DNA of 64,000 nt from Afifellaceae bacterium (GTDB taxonomy: Bacteria > Pseudomonadota > Alphaproteobacteria > Rhizobiales > Afifellaceae), in contig JANQKG010000002.1 in the NCBI GenBank assembly GCA_028281235.1, positions 35,849-99,848 of the forward strand. Direction: 5' to 3'. Positions 42,149-51,112 of this stretch are shown here, piece by piece (position 1 is the first letter of the stretch; every line of letters starts with the position of its first letter). The notes beneath the pieces are model-generated. The model ran no database searches and was not told the DNA's origin. It saw nothing but the letters and a program-made list of their open reading frames with translations. Position numbers and translations under genes: made by a program.

Positions 42149-43930
42149 ATGCGATTTCGCATCACCATCATCCTGATGTTGGCCATCGGAGGCCTGACCG
42201 CGATCGGCGGCGGCACGGTGCTGTTCGTCTCAGCCGCTGCCAGCATCAAGAACACGCTGGATCTGATGCGCAGCCGGGCGCAGCTCACGATCTCTACGAT
42301 CGAGCTCGGCGTCAGCGAGCATGTAGCGCCGGCGCGTGCGCTGATTGCCGACATCAGTGGCCGCATTGCGCAATCGGAATTCGACGTCAACGATGATGCG
42401 ATGTTGGGCGCGACGCTTGCCGGTTCGCTTGCGCCGTCGCAGCAGATCAGCGGCGTCGTCGTCTGGAGACCCGATGAGACCGGGCTTTGGGCGACGCGAC
42501 TCGAAGCCGGCCAGATCTCCATCGAAAAGGAGTTGGTCAGCGACAATCCCGGGCTTGAGGAATTTCTCGATGAGGTCGCGGAAGCCAAGGGCATCCGGTG
42601 GGGCGAGCCGTTCCACAGTGAAGGGGAGACGTTCATCACGATCACCGGCGTCGTCCAGCGTGGCGGCGCCTATGGCGGGGTCGTGGCAGCCGGTGTGTCG
42701 CTGGTGGAGCTGTCGCGCTTTGTGCGCGATCTCACGCAGGAGGATATGACCGCCTTCGTGCTTTACGGCGATGACAAGGTGCTGGCGCATACGGCGATGC
42801 TCGATCCGGATTATACGGCGCTGCTGTCGCGCGAGAGGCCGCTTTTGTCGATCGACGAAGTTGGTGATCCGGTGCTGGCGCAGTTCAACGATCTGCCTTT
42901 GGCCGACCTTCCCATGGAAGATGATTTTGAAGTGCGCGACACCGGAGAGCGCGGCGAGGGCCACATCATCCTGTCGCGATCGCTCGACACGTACGGTCCG
43001 GTGCCGTGGCAGGTCGGCGTGCACGCGGCCGTAGAGGACATTAACCAGGAGATGGAGCGGCTCGCCGGGTCGATCCTTGTCAGTCTCGGCGTCTTCGTTC
43101 TGTCTGTGGCTGCGGCGCTTTTCCTAGCGCGGCGTATTGCTCGGCCGATCCGCGCCGTGTCAGCAGCGGCTGGGAAGATTGAGAAGCTGGAGCTCGATGA
43201 TATCGAGCCCTTGCCGCCATCGCGCATTCGCGAGCTCGACGAGCAGGCGCGCTCGTTCAATCGTATGGTCAGCGGGCTGAAATGGTTCCAGGCCTATGTG
43301 CCGCAGACCCTGGTGCGGCGCCTGATGGAATCCACCGGCGGGCCGGCTGCGGATGTGCGCGAGGCCGAGCTGACGGTGATGTTCACCGACATCGTCGGCT
43401 TTACGCCTTTGTCTGAGAGCATGGCGCCGGTGGATGTCGCGGCCATGCTCAACGAGCATTTCGAGCTGCTCAATGCGTGCATCGAAGCGGAGGGCGGGAC
43501 GCTCGACAAATTCATCGGCGATGCGACGATGGCGATCTGGGGTGCGCCGGAAGCCGTTCCCGATCACGCTGCGCGCGGCTGCCGGACGGCATTGGCGATC
43601 CGCGACGCTATGGCCGCGCGCCATGCCGCCGGCGCGACACCGAGCGTCCGCGTCAAGGTGGGCTTGCATGTCGGGCCGCTCATCGTCGGCAATATCGGCG
43701 CGCCGACGCGGATGAACTACACCGTCATCGGCGACACGGTGAATGTGTGCTCGCGGATTGAAGCGCTGGCGAGCGAGTTTGACGATGGGCAAGCGGCTGT
43801 CATCGTCGTCAGCGGCGATATTGTGCAGGCGGTGGGCGACGCCTTCCAGTTCGAGCCGCTTGGCGAACGGTCGGTGAAGGGGCGTGCGCAGCCGGTGGAG
43901 ATCTGGCGTCTGGTCGGCGCGAAGGCCTGA
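42149..43930 (+). CDS. Membrane class III adenylate/guanylate cyclase with HAMP domain
   Basis: 593 residues from ATG 42149; a TTG at 42137 is the longest-frame start. A first membrane helix (FRITIILMLAIGGLTAIGGGTVLF), a periplasmic sensor of about 270 residues (dCache-like), a second helix (ILVSLGVFVLSVAAALFLARRI), HAMP (RPIRAVSAAAGKIEKLELDDIEPLPPS), then a cyclase domain from about 405. ELTVMFTDIVGFTPLSE and FIGDATMAIWG give the two metal Asp; TLDKFIGD gives Lys; NYTVIGDTVNVCSRIEAL gives the substrate Asp/Thr and transition-state Asn/Arg, so it should be an active adenylate cyclase. The signal is unknown. Confidence 0.9.
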   Translation: MRFRITIILMLAIGGLTAIGGGTVLFVSAAASIKNTLDLMRSRAQLTISTIELGVSEHVAPARALIADISGRIAQSEFDVNDDAMLGATLAGSLAPSQQISGVVVWRPDETGLWATRLEAGQISIEKELVSDNPGLEEFLDEVAEAKGIRWGEPFHSEGETFITITGVVQRGGAYGGVVAAGVSLVELSRFVRDLTQEDMTAFVLYGDDKVLAHTAMLDPDYTALLSRERPLLSIDEVGDPVLAQFNDLPLADLPMEDDFEVRDTGERGEGHIILSRSLDTYGPVPWQVGVHAAVEDINQEMERLAGSILVSLGVFVLSVAAALFLARRIARPIRAVSAAAGKIEKLELDDIEPLPPSRIRELDEQARSFNRMVSGLKWFQAYVPQTLVRRLMESTGGPAADVREAELTVMFTDIVGFTPLSESMAPVDVAAMLNEHFELLNACIEAEGGTLDKFIGDATMAIWGAPEAVPDHAARGCRTALAIRDAMAARHAAGATPSVRVKVGLHVGPLIVGNIGAPTRMNYTVIGDTVNVCSRIEALASEFDDGQAAVIVVSGDIVQAVGDAFQFEPLGERSVKGRAQPVEIWRLVGAKA

Positions 43931-44224
43931 ACTGGAAGGCAGTGCCTTTCATCTCAGTGGTCGCTGGTTAGGATGACTTGCATGTTTCGCCAGTGCTCGA
44001 TGGTTTTTCTGTCGTCATGCCGGTCCCCCGATTAAATCGGGGGATGATCCGGGCATCTATTCCTGAGCTGCTCTGCTTGGTTCAGCGCTGACGGCATGGG
44101 TTGCCGGGCCTGATCCCGGATCAGGTCCGGGACGGCAATGACGACAAACAGAGAAGCGGGTTCTCCAGCCCACCATATGGGATGAACGCGCTGCTCTTGC
44201 CGCCTTGACCTCACGTTGGGGAGG
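43931..44224. other. Intergenic stretch between the cyclase and RND pump genes
   Basis: 294 bases, convergent genes. It holds only the dispersed inverted repeat at 44011-44145; no further gene or clear terminator is visible. Confidence 0.5.
44011..44145. repeat. Dispersed inverted repeat related to the one at 26857
   Basis: Outer arms GTCGTCATGCC / GGCAATGACGAC; each side includes its own hairpin (CCCCCGATT / AATCGGGGG; CCTGATCC / GGATCAGG). Confidence 0.75.
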
Positions 44225-47200
44225 TTAGGCCGCGCCGATTTCGCGGCCGCCGCGCAGCACGATGTAGATCGCCGGGATGACCAGAACCGTCAGCGCGGTC
44301 GACGACGCCAGGCCGAACAGAAGTGAGATCGCCAGCCCCTGGAAGATCGGGTCGGCAAGGATCACCGCCGCGCCGATCATGGCGGCGAGCGCGGTGAGAA
44401 GGATCGGTTTGAAGCGGATGGCGCCGGCTTCCAGCACGACATCGATGAGCGGCCGGTCCGGCGCACGCGCCAGGCGGATGAAGTCGGCGAGGAGAATGGA
44501 GTTTCTGACGATGATGCCGGCAAGCGCAATGAAGCCGATCATCGAGGTCGCGGTAAACGGCGCGTCGAACAGCCAATGGCCGACCATGATGCCGATGAAG
44601 GTCAGCGGGATCGGCGTCAGGATGACCAGCGGCAGCTTGAAGGAGCCGAACTGCGCCACGACGAGGATGTAGATGCCGAGGATTGCGACGATGAAAGCGG
44701 CGCCCATGTCGCGGAAGGTGACCCATGTCACCTCCCATTCGCCGTCCCACAGAAGCGTGGATTGCGACTCGTCATCCGGTTGGCCGTGCAGCTTGATCGT
44801 TGGCTTGGGCAGGTCACCCCAATCGGCGGCGTCGATGGCACGGCCGATCGCGATCATGCCGTAGACGGGTGCCTCGAACGCGCCGGCCAGTTCGGCTGTC
44901 ACCATCTCCGCGGCGCGTCCGTTATGCCGGAAGATCGGGTAGGACGCCGGCTCCTGCGAAACGGAGACGATGTCGCCGAGCTCCACGATGGAGCGCGAGC
45001 CGGGTATGAGATTGGCGGCGACCGGCGTTGCCAGCGCCCGCTCATTCAGCGTTCGGTTGCTCTTGGACAGCGACAGACGAATGGGGATCGGCTGTCGCCC
45101 GCCGCCGCGATGCGAATAGCCGACAATGGTGCCCTGGTAGAGCGCCTGGATCGTGTCGTACACGTCACCCTGCTCGACCTTGTAATATTCAAGATTGTCC
45201 TGATCGATGCTGATGCGGGCGCGTGTTGCGCGCACACCGAAGGAATCGTCGACGTCGACGACAAAGGGCACGCTTTCAAAGGCTTCGCGCACCTTGGCGG
45301 CAACGGCACGGCGTGTTTCGGGGTCGGGCCCGTAGATCTCAGCCAGCAATGTTGAAAGAACCGGCGGGCCGGGCGGCGGCTCAACGACCTTCAGCGCCGT
45401 GCCCTCCGGCATGTTAAGACCGAAAAGCCGCTCGCGCACGTCAAGCGCAATGGCGTGGCTGGTGCGATCGCGGTCGCCCTTTTCGCTGAGATTGATCTGC
45501 ACGTCGCCGAGCTCCGGCTGGGTACGCAGAAAATAATGACGCACCAGGCCATTGAAGTTGAAGGGTGCGGCCGCGCCGGCATAGGTCTCAAACGAGATGA
45601 TCTCCGGCACGTCGGCGATCCGATCCACCACGGCCTGCAGGACACGGTTGGTGTCCTCAACGGACGCGCCTTCCGGCAGGTCCACGACCACCTGCAGCTC
45701 CGACTTGTTGTCGAAGGGGAGGAGCTTGACGGTGACGTGCTGCGTGTAGAAGAGCGACAGGGAACCGAGCGTGGCGATGCCGACGATGACAAGAAAGAGC
45801 CAGGCCCGCATCTTTGTGACGAGGATCGGGCGGGCGATCGCCGTGTAGGAGCGCCCCAGCCATCCAACCGTATCGTGCGCATGCGCGCTGCCGGCGCCGT
45901 CATCCTTGCGGCCGAGCTTCATCATCAGCCACGGTGTCAGCATCACCGCGACGAAAAAGGAGAAGAACATCGCCGCCGACGCATTGGCGGGAATCGGGCT
46001 CATATAGGGGCCCATCATGCCGGAGACGAAAAGCATCGGAAGGAGCGCGGCGACCACGGTGAGCGTTGCCACGATGGTCGGGTTGCCGACCTCCGCAACC
46101 GCCTCGATCGCCGCCTGGGCGCGCGGACGTCCGTCGCGCATCGCCCAATGGCGTGCGATGTTCTCAATTACCACGATTGCGTCGTCGACGAGGATGCCGA
46201 TGGAGAAGATCAACGCGAAGAGGCTGACGCGGTTCAGCGTGTAGCCCATCAGCCAGGCGGCGAAGAGCGTCAGAAGAATGGTGGTGGGGATCACCACCGC
46301 CACGACCAGCGATTCACGCCAGCCGATGGAGATTGCGACCAGGATGACGATGGAGATCGTCGCCAGGCCGAGGTGGAACAGAAGCTCGTTGGCCTTCTCG
46401 TTGGCGGTCTCGCCGTAATTGCGTGTGATCTTCGTTTCCACATCGTCGGGGACGATCTGGCCGCGCACGGCGTGCAGCCGTTCTACGATCTCCTCTGCGA
46501 TGATTACGGCATTGGTGCCGGGCCGCTTGGCGATCGCCAGCGACACGGCCGGCGCGCGCTCAAGGCCTGTCTCCGTCTTGGTCACGGAGCTGACGCGGTT
46601 TTCGTTCGCATCAATGGCAAGCGCGATCGTTGCGACATCGCGCACATAGACGGGCCGTCCGTCGCGCGCGGTCAGGAGCAGATTACCGATTTGAGGCAGC
46701 GTCTGCAGCGTCTGCCCGCCGACCAGCACACGCTGCTCGCCATCCTGGCGGATCAATCCCGCCTGGAACGACCGATTGGCGCCGGCGATTTTTTGGGCGA
46801 GTTGCTGCAGCGTGATGCCGTAAAGCGACAGCCGCTCTGTGTCGGGCTCAACGCGGATCGTCTCGGCCTGCTCGCCGACGATATAGGTGAGGCCGATATC
46901 GGGGAGCTTGGCGAGCTCCACCTGCAGCTCGCGGGCAAGACGGGTGAGGCCGTTGGCGGTCCAGCGTTCCGCGGCTTCAGGCTTCGGCGCCAGCGTCACG
47001 ACGACGATCGCCACGTCGTCGATGCCGCGGCCGACGATCAGCGGCTCCGGGATGCCGACTGGGATGCGGTTCAGATTGGCGCGGATCTTCTCATGCACAC
47101 GCAGGATCGCCGCATCCGCGCTGGTGCCGACAATGAAGCGCGCGGTGACCATCGCGCCGTCGTCCTTGGTCTGCGAATAGACATGCTCCACGCCGTCGAT

Positions 47201-47434
47201 GCTTTTGACGATGGTCTCCAACGGCTCGGTGACCAGCTTGACGGCGTCCTCTGCTTTCAGCCCGTCGGCGCGCACATGGATGTCCACCATGGGCACGGAG
47301 ATTTGCGGCTCCTCCTCGCGCGGCAGCGTGACGAGCGCGATGAGCCCGAAAGCAAATGACACGATGAGCAGGAGCGGTGTCAGCGGCGAGGCGATGAAGC
47401 CTCGCGTCAGCGCGCCGGCAATGCCGAGTTTCAT
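44225..47434 (-). CDS. RND-family efflux pump, inner-membrane transporter
   Basis: 1069 residues with the AcrB-type double repeat of six membrane helices and two periplasmic loops. N-terminus FIASPLTPLLLIVSFAFGLIALVTLPREEEPQISVPMVDI; TM4 region FSIGILVDDAIVVIENI contains the proton-relay Asp pair; second half WVTFRDMGAAFIVAILGIYILVVAQFGSFKLPLVILTPIPLTFIGIMVGHWLF. It works with a periplasmic adaptor and an outer-membrane channel to export drugs or metabolites; it resembles the TriC/MexB-like HAE group. No outer-membrane channel gene is adjacent. Its ATG overlaps the adaptor stop (ATGA), so the pair is translationally coupled. Confidence 0.93.
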   Translation of the reverse strand: MKLGIAGALTRGFIASPLTPLLLIVSFAFGLIALVTLPREEEPQISVPMVDIHVRADGLKAEDAVKLVTEPLETIVKSIDGVEHVYSQTKDDGAMVTARFIVGTSADAAILRVHEKIRANLNRIPVGIPEPLIVGRGIDDVAIVVVTLAPKPEAAERWTANGLTRLARELQVELAKLPDIGLTYIVGEQAETIRVEPDTERLSLYGITLQQLAQKIAGANRSFQAGLIRQDGEQRVLVGGQTLQTLPQIGNLLLTARDGRPVYVRDVATIALAIDANENRVSSVTKTETGLERAPAVSLAIAKRPGTNAVIIAEEIVERLHAVRGQIVPDDVETKITRNYGETANEKANELLFHLGLATISIVILVAISIGWRESLVVAVVIPTTILLTLFAAWLMGYTLNRVSLFALIFSIGILVDDAIVVIENIARHWAMRDGRPRAQAAIEAVAEVGNPTIVATLTVVAALLPMLFVSGMMGPYMSPIPANASAAMFFSFFVAVMLTPWLMMKLGRKDDGAGSAHAHDTVGWLGRSYTAIARPILVTKMRAWLFLVIVGIATLGSLSLFYTQHVTVKLLPFDNKSELQVVVDLPEGASVEDTNRVLQAVVDRIADVPEIISFETYAGAAAPFNFNGLVRHYFLRTQPELGDVQINLSEKGDRDRTSHAIALDVRERLFGLNMPEGTALKVVEPPPGPPVLSTLLAEIYGPDPETRRAVAAKVREAFESVPFVVDVDDSFGVRATRARISIDQDNLEYYKVEQGDVYDTIQALYQGTIVGYSHRGGGRQPIPIRLSLSKSNRTLNERALATPVAANLIPGSRSIVELGDIVSVSQEPASYPIFRHNGRAAEMVTAELAGAFEAPVYGMIAIGRAIDAADWGDLPKPTIKLHGQPDDESQSTLLWDGEWEVTWVTFRDMGAAFIVAILGIYILVVAQFGSFKLPLVILTPIPLTFIGIMVGHWLFDAPFTATSMIGFIALAGIIVRNSILLADFIRLARAPDRPLIDVVLEAGAIRFKPILLTALAAMIGAAVILADPIFQGLAISLLFGLASSTALTVLVIPAIYIVLRGGREIGAA

Positions 47435-48441
47435 GGAAGGAGCACCCGGTCGCCTTCACGAATTCCCGTGAGAATCTCAACGCGCGTTTCGCCGCCGCCG
47501 TCGAACGTCTCGCCGAGCACGATCGTGACGTCCATGGCGCCTGCATCGGTAGCGATGCGCACGATGTCGACGCCGTGCCGCGTGCTGATTGCGGCACGGG
47601 GAAGGGTGATGGCCGTGCGGCGCCCAACTGGAATCCACACCAATGTGCGCTCGCCGACGAAGTAGCCGCTCAGGCCTTCCACCTCGACATCGGCCTGAAC
47701 GCGGCCGTCGGTGATTTCTGGGTAGACCTTGGCCAGCCGCCCCTGTCGCGTCGTCGCGGTAGTCTCGGAGCCAGCGGAAAGCCGCCGCTCACCGACGGTG
47801 ACGCTGCCGCCTTCGACGATCTCCGCGGCATGCCGCTCCGGCAGCGACAGGCGCAAGAAGGTGCCGCCGGTGGCGATCCGCGCAATCGGCTCGCCGCCAA
47901 GCACGACGGAGCCTTGCGTCACCGGCACGGAGAGCACGCGTCCCGACGCCGGAGCGAGCACCTGGCCCTCACGCGATTGCTGTTCGATGACGGCGCGGCC
48001 GGCCTCTGCGGCGGCGAGCTGGTTGGAATAGACGTCGACCTGCGTGCGGGCCTGGTCGACGCGCGATTGCGGGGCGACGCCACGCGCCAGCAATTGCTCC
48101 GCGCGCGTCAGCTCCGTCTGGGCATTGTCGAGCTGCGAGCGGATCGCGTCGATCTCCGCGTCGGCTGCATCAAGTTGTAGTGCGATCTTCTCATCGACGA
48201 TCAGGGCGAGGACTTCGCCTTCCTGGACCGCGCTTCCTTCCTCCACGGCGATGGAGCGGATGGTGCCGCCAATGCGCGCGCGTGCGGGAACGACGTTGCG
48301 GCTCTCCACCTGTCCGAAGACGGCCTTGGTCTCGATGATCGTCTCGCTTCTGGCGACGATCTCAGCTGCGAAGGCGGATGAGGCGGAAAGGGCGGCGGCG
48401 GCAAGGATCAAGCCGGCCGCCATGCGGGCGATATTCCACAT
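47431..48441 (-). CDS. RND efflux periplasmic adaptor (membrane fusion protein)
   Basis: 336 residues. Signal peptide MWNIARMAAGLILAAAALSASSAFAAE. A barrel-sandwich/lipoyl half (GTIRSIAVEEGSAVQEGEVLALIVD), a helical hairpin (LQLDAADAEIDAIRSQLDNAQTELTRAEQLLARGVAPQSRVDQARTQVDVYSNQLAAAEAG), the second lipoyl half (VLAPASGRVLSVPVTQGSVVLGGEPIARIATGG), and a membrane-proximal barrel. It links the pump to an outer-membrane channel. It has no lipobox, so it is soluble in the periplasm. First gene of a two-gene operon with the pump; overlap ATGA. Confidence 0.93.
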   Translation of the reverse strand: MWNIARMAAGLILAAAALSASSAFAAEIVARSETIIETKAVFGQVESRNVVPARARIGGTIRSIAVEEGSAVQEGEVLALIVDEKIALQLDAADAEIDAIRSQLDNAQTELTRAEQLLARGVAPQSRVDQARTQVDVYSNQLAAAEAGRAVIEQQSREGQVLAPASGRVLSVPVTQGSVVLGGEPIARIATGGTFLRLSLPERHAAEIVEGGSVTVGERRLSAGSETTATTRQGRLAKVYPEITDGRVQADVEVEGLSGYFVGERTLVWIPVGRRTAITLPRAAISTRHGVDIVRIATDAGAMDVTIVLGETFDGGGETRVEILTGIREGDRVLLP

Positions 48442-48483
48442 GGGTGATCTCGAATGAAATGCCGGCTCGCGAACGCAGCGTCG

Positions 48484-48687
48484 CTAGGAAAACGCCGGGC
48501 CGGATTTCAGGCCGAGCTTCCTGAAGATCATGGCCGCGGGGCAGAAGCCGGTGAACGCGGACTGAAGGAGGCTCGCGCCGACCAAAGCGGTCAGCCAGTA
48601 CCAATACGGCGAATGCGCGTAGCCGAGTGCAACGCTCAACAGAACCATGAACCCGGCAAAGGCGGTGACCGCGCGGGAGATCGTCAT
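48484..48687 (-). CDS. DUF2892 (YgaP-like) small inner-membrane protein
   Basis: 67 residues from ATG 48687, set by AAGGAG 8 bases upstream; a longer frame is not credible. Two membrane segments: VTAFAGFMVLLSVALGYAH and YWYWLTALVGASLLQSAFTGFCPAAMIFRKLG. The GFCP motif with its Cys is the hallmark of DUF2892, a module often fused to or beside rhodaneses and other sulfur enzymes. Divergent from the DUF302 gene through a shared promoter region, and near an ArsR-type regulator. Confidence 0.88.
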   Translation of the reverse strand: MTISRAVTAFAGFMVLLSVALGYAHSPYWYWLTALVGASLLQSAFTGFCPAAMIFRKLGLKSGPAFS

Positions 48688-48709
48688 GATGCAGCTCCTT
48701 CCGATGACG

Positions 48710-48760
48710 TTGGGCTTGCAGATAACATTCAAATATACTAATTTCAAGATACTGAATGTA
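48710..48760. promoter_or_regulatory. Bidirectional promoter with operator-like inverted repeat
   Basis: AT-rich island. Plus strand: TTGGGC (48710) - 18 - TATACT (48734). Minus strand: TTGAAA - 17 - TATCTG reading toward the DUF2892 gene. An inverted repeat ACATTCA (48725-48731) / TGAATGT (48753-48759) brackets both, a likely site for the nearby ArsR-type repressor. Confidence 0.55.
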
Positions 48761-48799
48761 AGAAAGCCGCGCCATCGTTGCGGCCCGAAGGAGCGACAG

Positions 48800-49183
48800 A
48801 TGTATACGTTCACCCGAATGCTCTCCGACACGCCCATGGACGAGGCGCTGGAGCGGACCCGTGATGCGCTTGCCGATCAGGGGTTCGGCGTCCTCACGGA
48901 GATCGACGTCAAGAAGACCATGAAGGCGAAGATCGGCGTCGACGTGGACGATTACATCATCCTCGGCGCGTGCAACCCGCACATGGCGCATAAGGCCATG
49001 AATCTTGAGCCGCGGATCGGCGCGATGCTGCCGTGCAACGTGATCGTGCGTGCCACGGAGGAGGGCGTGGAAGTATCGGCCGTCGATCCGGTCGCCTCCA
49101 TGGCGGCGATCGACAATCCGCAGCTTGGCGACGTGGCGAACGAGGTGCGCGGCATGCTGCAAACAGTCGTGGACAAGCTTTAG
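48800..49183 (+). CDS. DUF302 family protein
   Basis: 127 residues from ATG 48800, set by AAGGAG; the longer frame from 48647 crosses the promoter. Family traits: DEALERTRDALADQGFGVLTEIDVKKTMKAKIGVDVDDYIILGACNPHMAHKAMNLEPRIGAMLPCNVIVRAT. The conserved CNP and LPCN cysteines suggest ligand or thiol chemistry. DUF302 proteins often co-occur with sulfur oxidation or electron-transfer genes; activity unknown. Divergent from the DUF2892 gene and upstream of the ArsR regulator on the same strand. Confidence 0.9.
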   Translation: MYTFTRMLSDTPMDEALERTRDALADQGFGVLTEIDVKKTMKAKIGVDVDDYIILGACNPHMAHKAMNLEPRIGAMLPCNVIVRATEEGVEVSAVDPVASMAAIDNPQLGDVANEVRGMLQTVVDKL

Positions 49184-49257
49184 GGGACGCGGCGCGAAGC
49201 GGCGTTTCCGACCATCTGAGCGTTTCGAGGAGCGGCGCGATCGGCTAGTTCAATCTC

Positions 49258-49599
49258 ATGAATGTCGAGGACATGATTCCCGCCTCCGAACGGGCGGCTG
49301 AAGTGATGCGCTCGCTGTCGCATCCGCAGCGGCTTCTGGTTCTGTGCGCGCTGGGCAAAGAGGAAAAGTCGGTGGCACAGCTTCGCCGTGAGCTTGGCGG
49401 CGTAGCGCAGGTGCCGATGTCGCAGCAATTGATGCGGCTGAGAGCCGACGGCTTGGTGACCTCACGCCGCGACGGCACGACCGTCTATTACCGTGTCGCT
49501 AGCGGCGAGGTCCTGTCCATCGTCGAAGCGCTGCACGCGACGTTCTGCCCGCCGCAGAAGCGAAGCGCGCGCAAACCCGCGAAGCGGAAGCGAGGGTAG
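49258..49599 (+). CDS. ArsR-family repressor with BigR/SqrR-like cysteine pair
   Basis: 113 residues. Winged HTH: AAEVMRSLSHPQRLLVLCALGKEEKSVAQLRRELGGVAQVPMSQQLMRLRADGLVTSRRDGTTVYYRVASGEVLSIVEALHATFC. The two cysteines, Cys30 in VLCALG and Cys97 in ATFCPP, lie where BigR and SqrR hold the pair that forms a tetrasulfide-type link with reactive sulfur species; the metal-binding ELCVCD motif of ArsR is missing. With DUF2892 and DUF302 genes nearby it probably senses persulfide or redox stress and controls the bidirectional promoter at 48710. Confidence 0.82.
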   Translation: MNVEDMIPASERAAEVMRSLSHPQRLLVLCALGKEEKSVAQLRRELGGVAQVPMSQQLMRLRADGLVTSRRDGTTVYYRVASGEVLSIVEALHATFCPPQKRSARKPAKRKRG

Positions 49600-49620
49600 G
49601 GGTCATGCAGAGCACGGCCC

Positions 49621-49790
49621 ACACCTCCCCCTTGCGGGGAGGTCGAAAACCAAGGTGCGAAGCGACGCCGGTTTTCGGGTGGGGGTGAGCGAGGTCGCCA
49701 AACCATATTCTGGCCGCCTAGTACCCCCTCCCGGATTTTGTAGCTCGCCCTGCTCGCTTAAAATCCGACCTCCCCGCAAGGGGGAGGTGT
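49621..49790. repeat. Element bounded by a perfect 25-bp inverted repeat
   Basis: ACACCTCCCCCTTGCGGGG... at 49621-49645 is the exact reverse complement of 49766-49790; 120 bases of non-coding sequence lie between. Each arm also folds on itself (CCTCCCC / GGGGAGG). The type is familiar in rhizobial genomes. Confidence 0.85.
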
Positions 49791-49839
49791 GACGCTGCGG
49801 GTTGTCTCGGCCCGTGGCGGGAAAAGGATAAGGTGCGCC

Positions 49840-51054
49840 TTAGGTCGCCGCCTTAACCGGGGCGAAGACCGCCTGCTCGTCGGCCAGGCCCTTGAGCTTG
49901 AACGTGCCCAGGCGGCGGAGTTCTGTGCCGGTCGCCAGCCGGCTTTGGAACGCATTGGACAGCACAAGCGGCTCATCGAGCTGGCCGCAAAGCGAAGCGA
50001 TGCGCGCGGCAAGGTTCACGTCGCGGCCGATAACCGTGTAGTCGAGCCGTGCACCGGAGCCGACATTGCCATAGGCCGGATCGCCGAAATGCAGCGCGAT
50101 GCCGACATCGAACGGCACGGTTCCGTCGCCGCTCGCTTTACGCTTCTCAACCCGCTCCAACCCGGCGCGTGCTGCCGCGAAAGCGCGCCAGCAGGCCTCC
50201 ACGTCATTGTCCTCTCCGGCGCGGAAGATCGCCAGGATGCCATCGCCGATGAATTTCAGGACCTCGCCGCCGCGCTCATCGATCGGCGGCACGACGCAGT
50301 CGTAATATTCGTTGATGAGCCGGGTTGCCTCCTCTTCGCTCATCGCAGAGGTGAGGCCGGTATAGTTGCGCATGTCGGCGAAGAGGATGGCGGCGCGGAT
50401 TCTGAGCACTTCGCCGCGCCTCACATCACCGGAGAGAATACGGTGGTGCGGTTCGTTGCCGACATACATGCGCATCACCTCGCGCATGACCCGATGCAGC
50501 GCCAGAATCTCCATAAGTGCGGCAAGCGAGGGGAAGACGACGCGCAGAAGCGCGATGTCCATCTCCGAAAACCCGTTCGGCTCGCGTGTTGCGAAGGTGA
50601 AGCCGTTGCGCATGCCGTTCAGCAGAAGCACGGGCACGGCAATGTGGTGCGTGTAGCCGGCGGCCTTCAGCTCCGGCACCATGTCGTAGGCGTCGTCGGC
50701 GGTCTCCGGCAGCCAGGTGATGACCCAATCGTCGATGCGGTGCGCCTCGGCGAGCGGGCGCTTGCCGCTTGCCTCCGAGCCGCGATCATGAGCGTAAATG
50801 TGCTCGCGCGTGCGACCGCCATGCTCCCAGATGCGGGCGTTGGCGGCGCGTTGGGCGTGCCGCAATTCAATGGCGGAGATGGCACGCTCCACCGGCACGC
50901 CAGCGTCGCGGAGTTTTAGGCAAAGGCCTTCAAGGATGACGTTGGGATCGCGTATGCCGCGCGCCTCGCCGAGCAGCCAATCGCGCACCGCAAGCGCCTG
51001 CCTGAGGCGGTCGTTGGTGAGAAGTCTTGCCGGATCCGGCTCGGCGAATGGCAT
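49840..51054 (-). CDS. Soluble class III adenylate/guanylate cyclase with N-terminal sensory domain
   Basis: 404 residues, no membrane segment. N-terminal part about 1-200 is GAF-like (NVILEGLCLKLRDAGVPVERAISAIELRHA; IDDWVITWLPETADDAYDMVPELKAAGYTHHIAVPVLL). Cyclase domain from about 220: AAILFADMRNYTGLTSAMSEEEATRLINEYYD and GGEVLKFIGDGILAIFRAG give both metal Asp and the Lys; YTVIGRDVNLAARIASL gives Asp, Asn and Arg. It looks catalytically complete. This is the second class III cyclase within 8 kb and has a different sensor. It lies downstream of rhaK on the same strand (58 bases), but a role in rhamnose use is unproven. Confidence 0.9.
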   Translation of the reverse strand: MPFAEPDPARLLTNDRLRQALAVRDWLLGEARGIRDPNVILEGLCLKLRDAGVPVERAISAIELRHAQRAANARIWEHGGRTREHIYAHDRGSEASGKRPLAEAHRIDDWVITWLPETADDAYDMVPELKAAGYTHHIAVPVLLLNGMRNGFTFATREPNGFSEMDIALLRVVFPSLAALMEILALHRVMREVMRMYVGNEPHHRILSGDVRRGEVLRIRAAILFADMRNYTGLTSAMSEEEATRLINEYYDCVVPPIDERGGEVLKFIGDGILAIFRAGEDNDVEACWRAFAAARAGLERVEKRKASGDGTVPFDVGIALHFGDPAYGNVGSGARLDYTVIGRDVNLAARIASLCGQLDEPLVLSNAFQSRLATGTELRRLGTFKLKGLADEQAVFAPVKAAT

Positions 51055-51112
51055 GGGTGGAGGTTAGCGCGGCTTGCCGCGGCCGACCAGCGGCGGTGTT
51101 GCGAGCCCGCGC

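Noticed and set aside
45455..47359. Plus-strand frame of 634 residues across the RND pump
   Set aside because: Same antisense effect; no motif, signal or plausible start.
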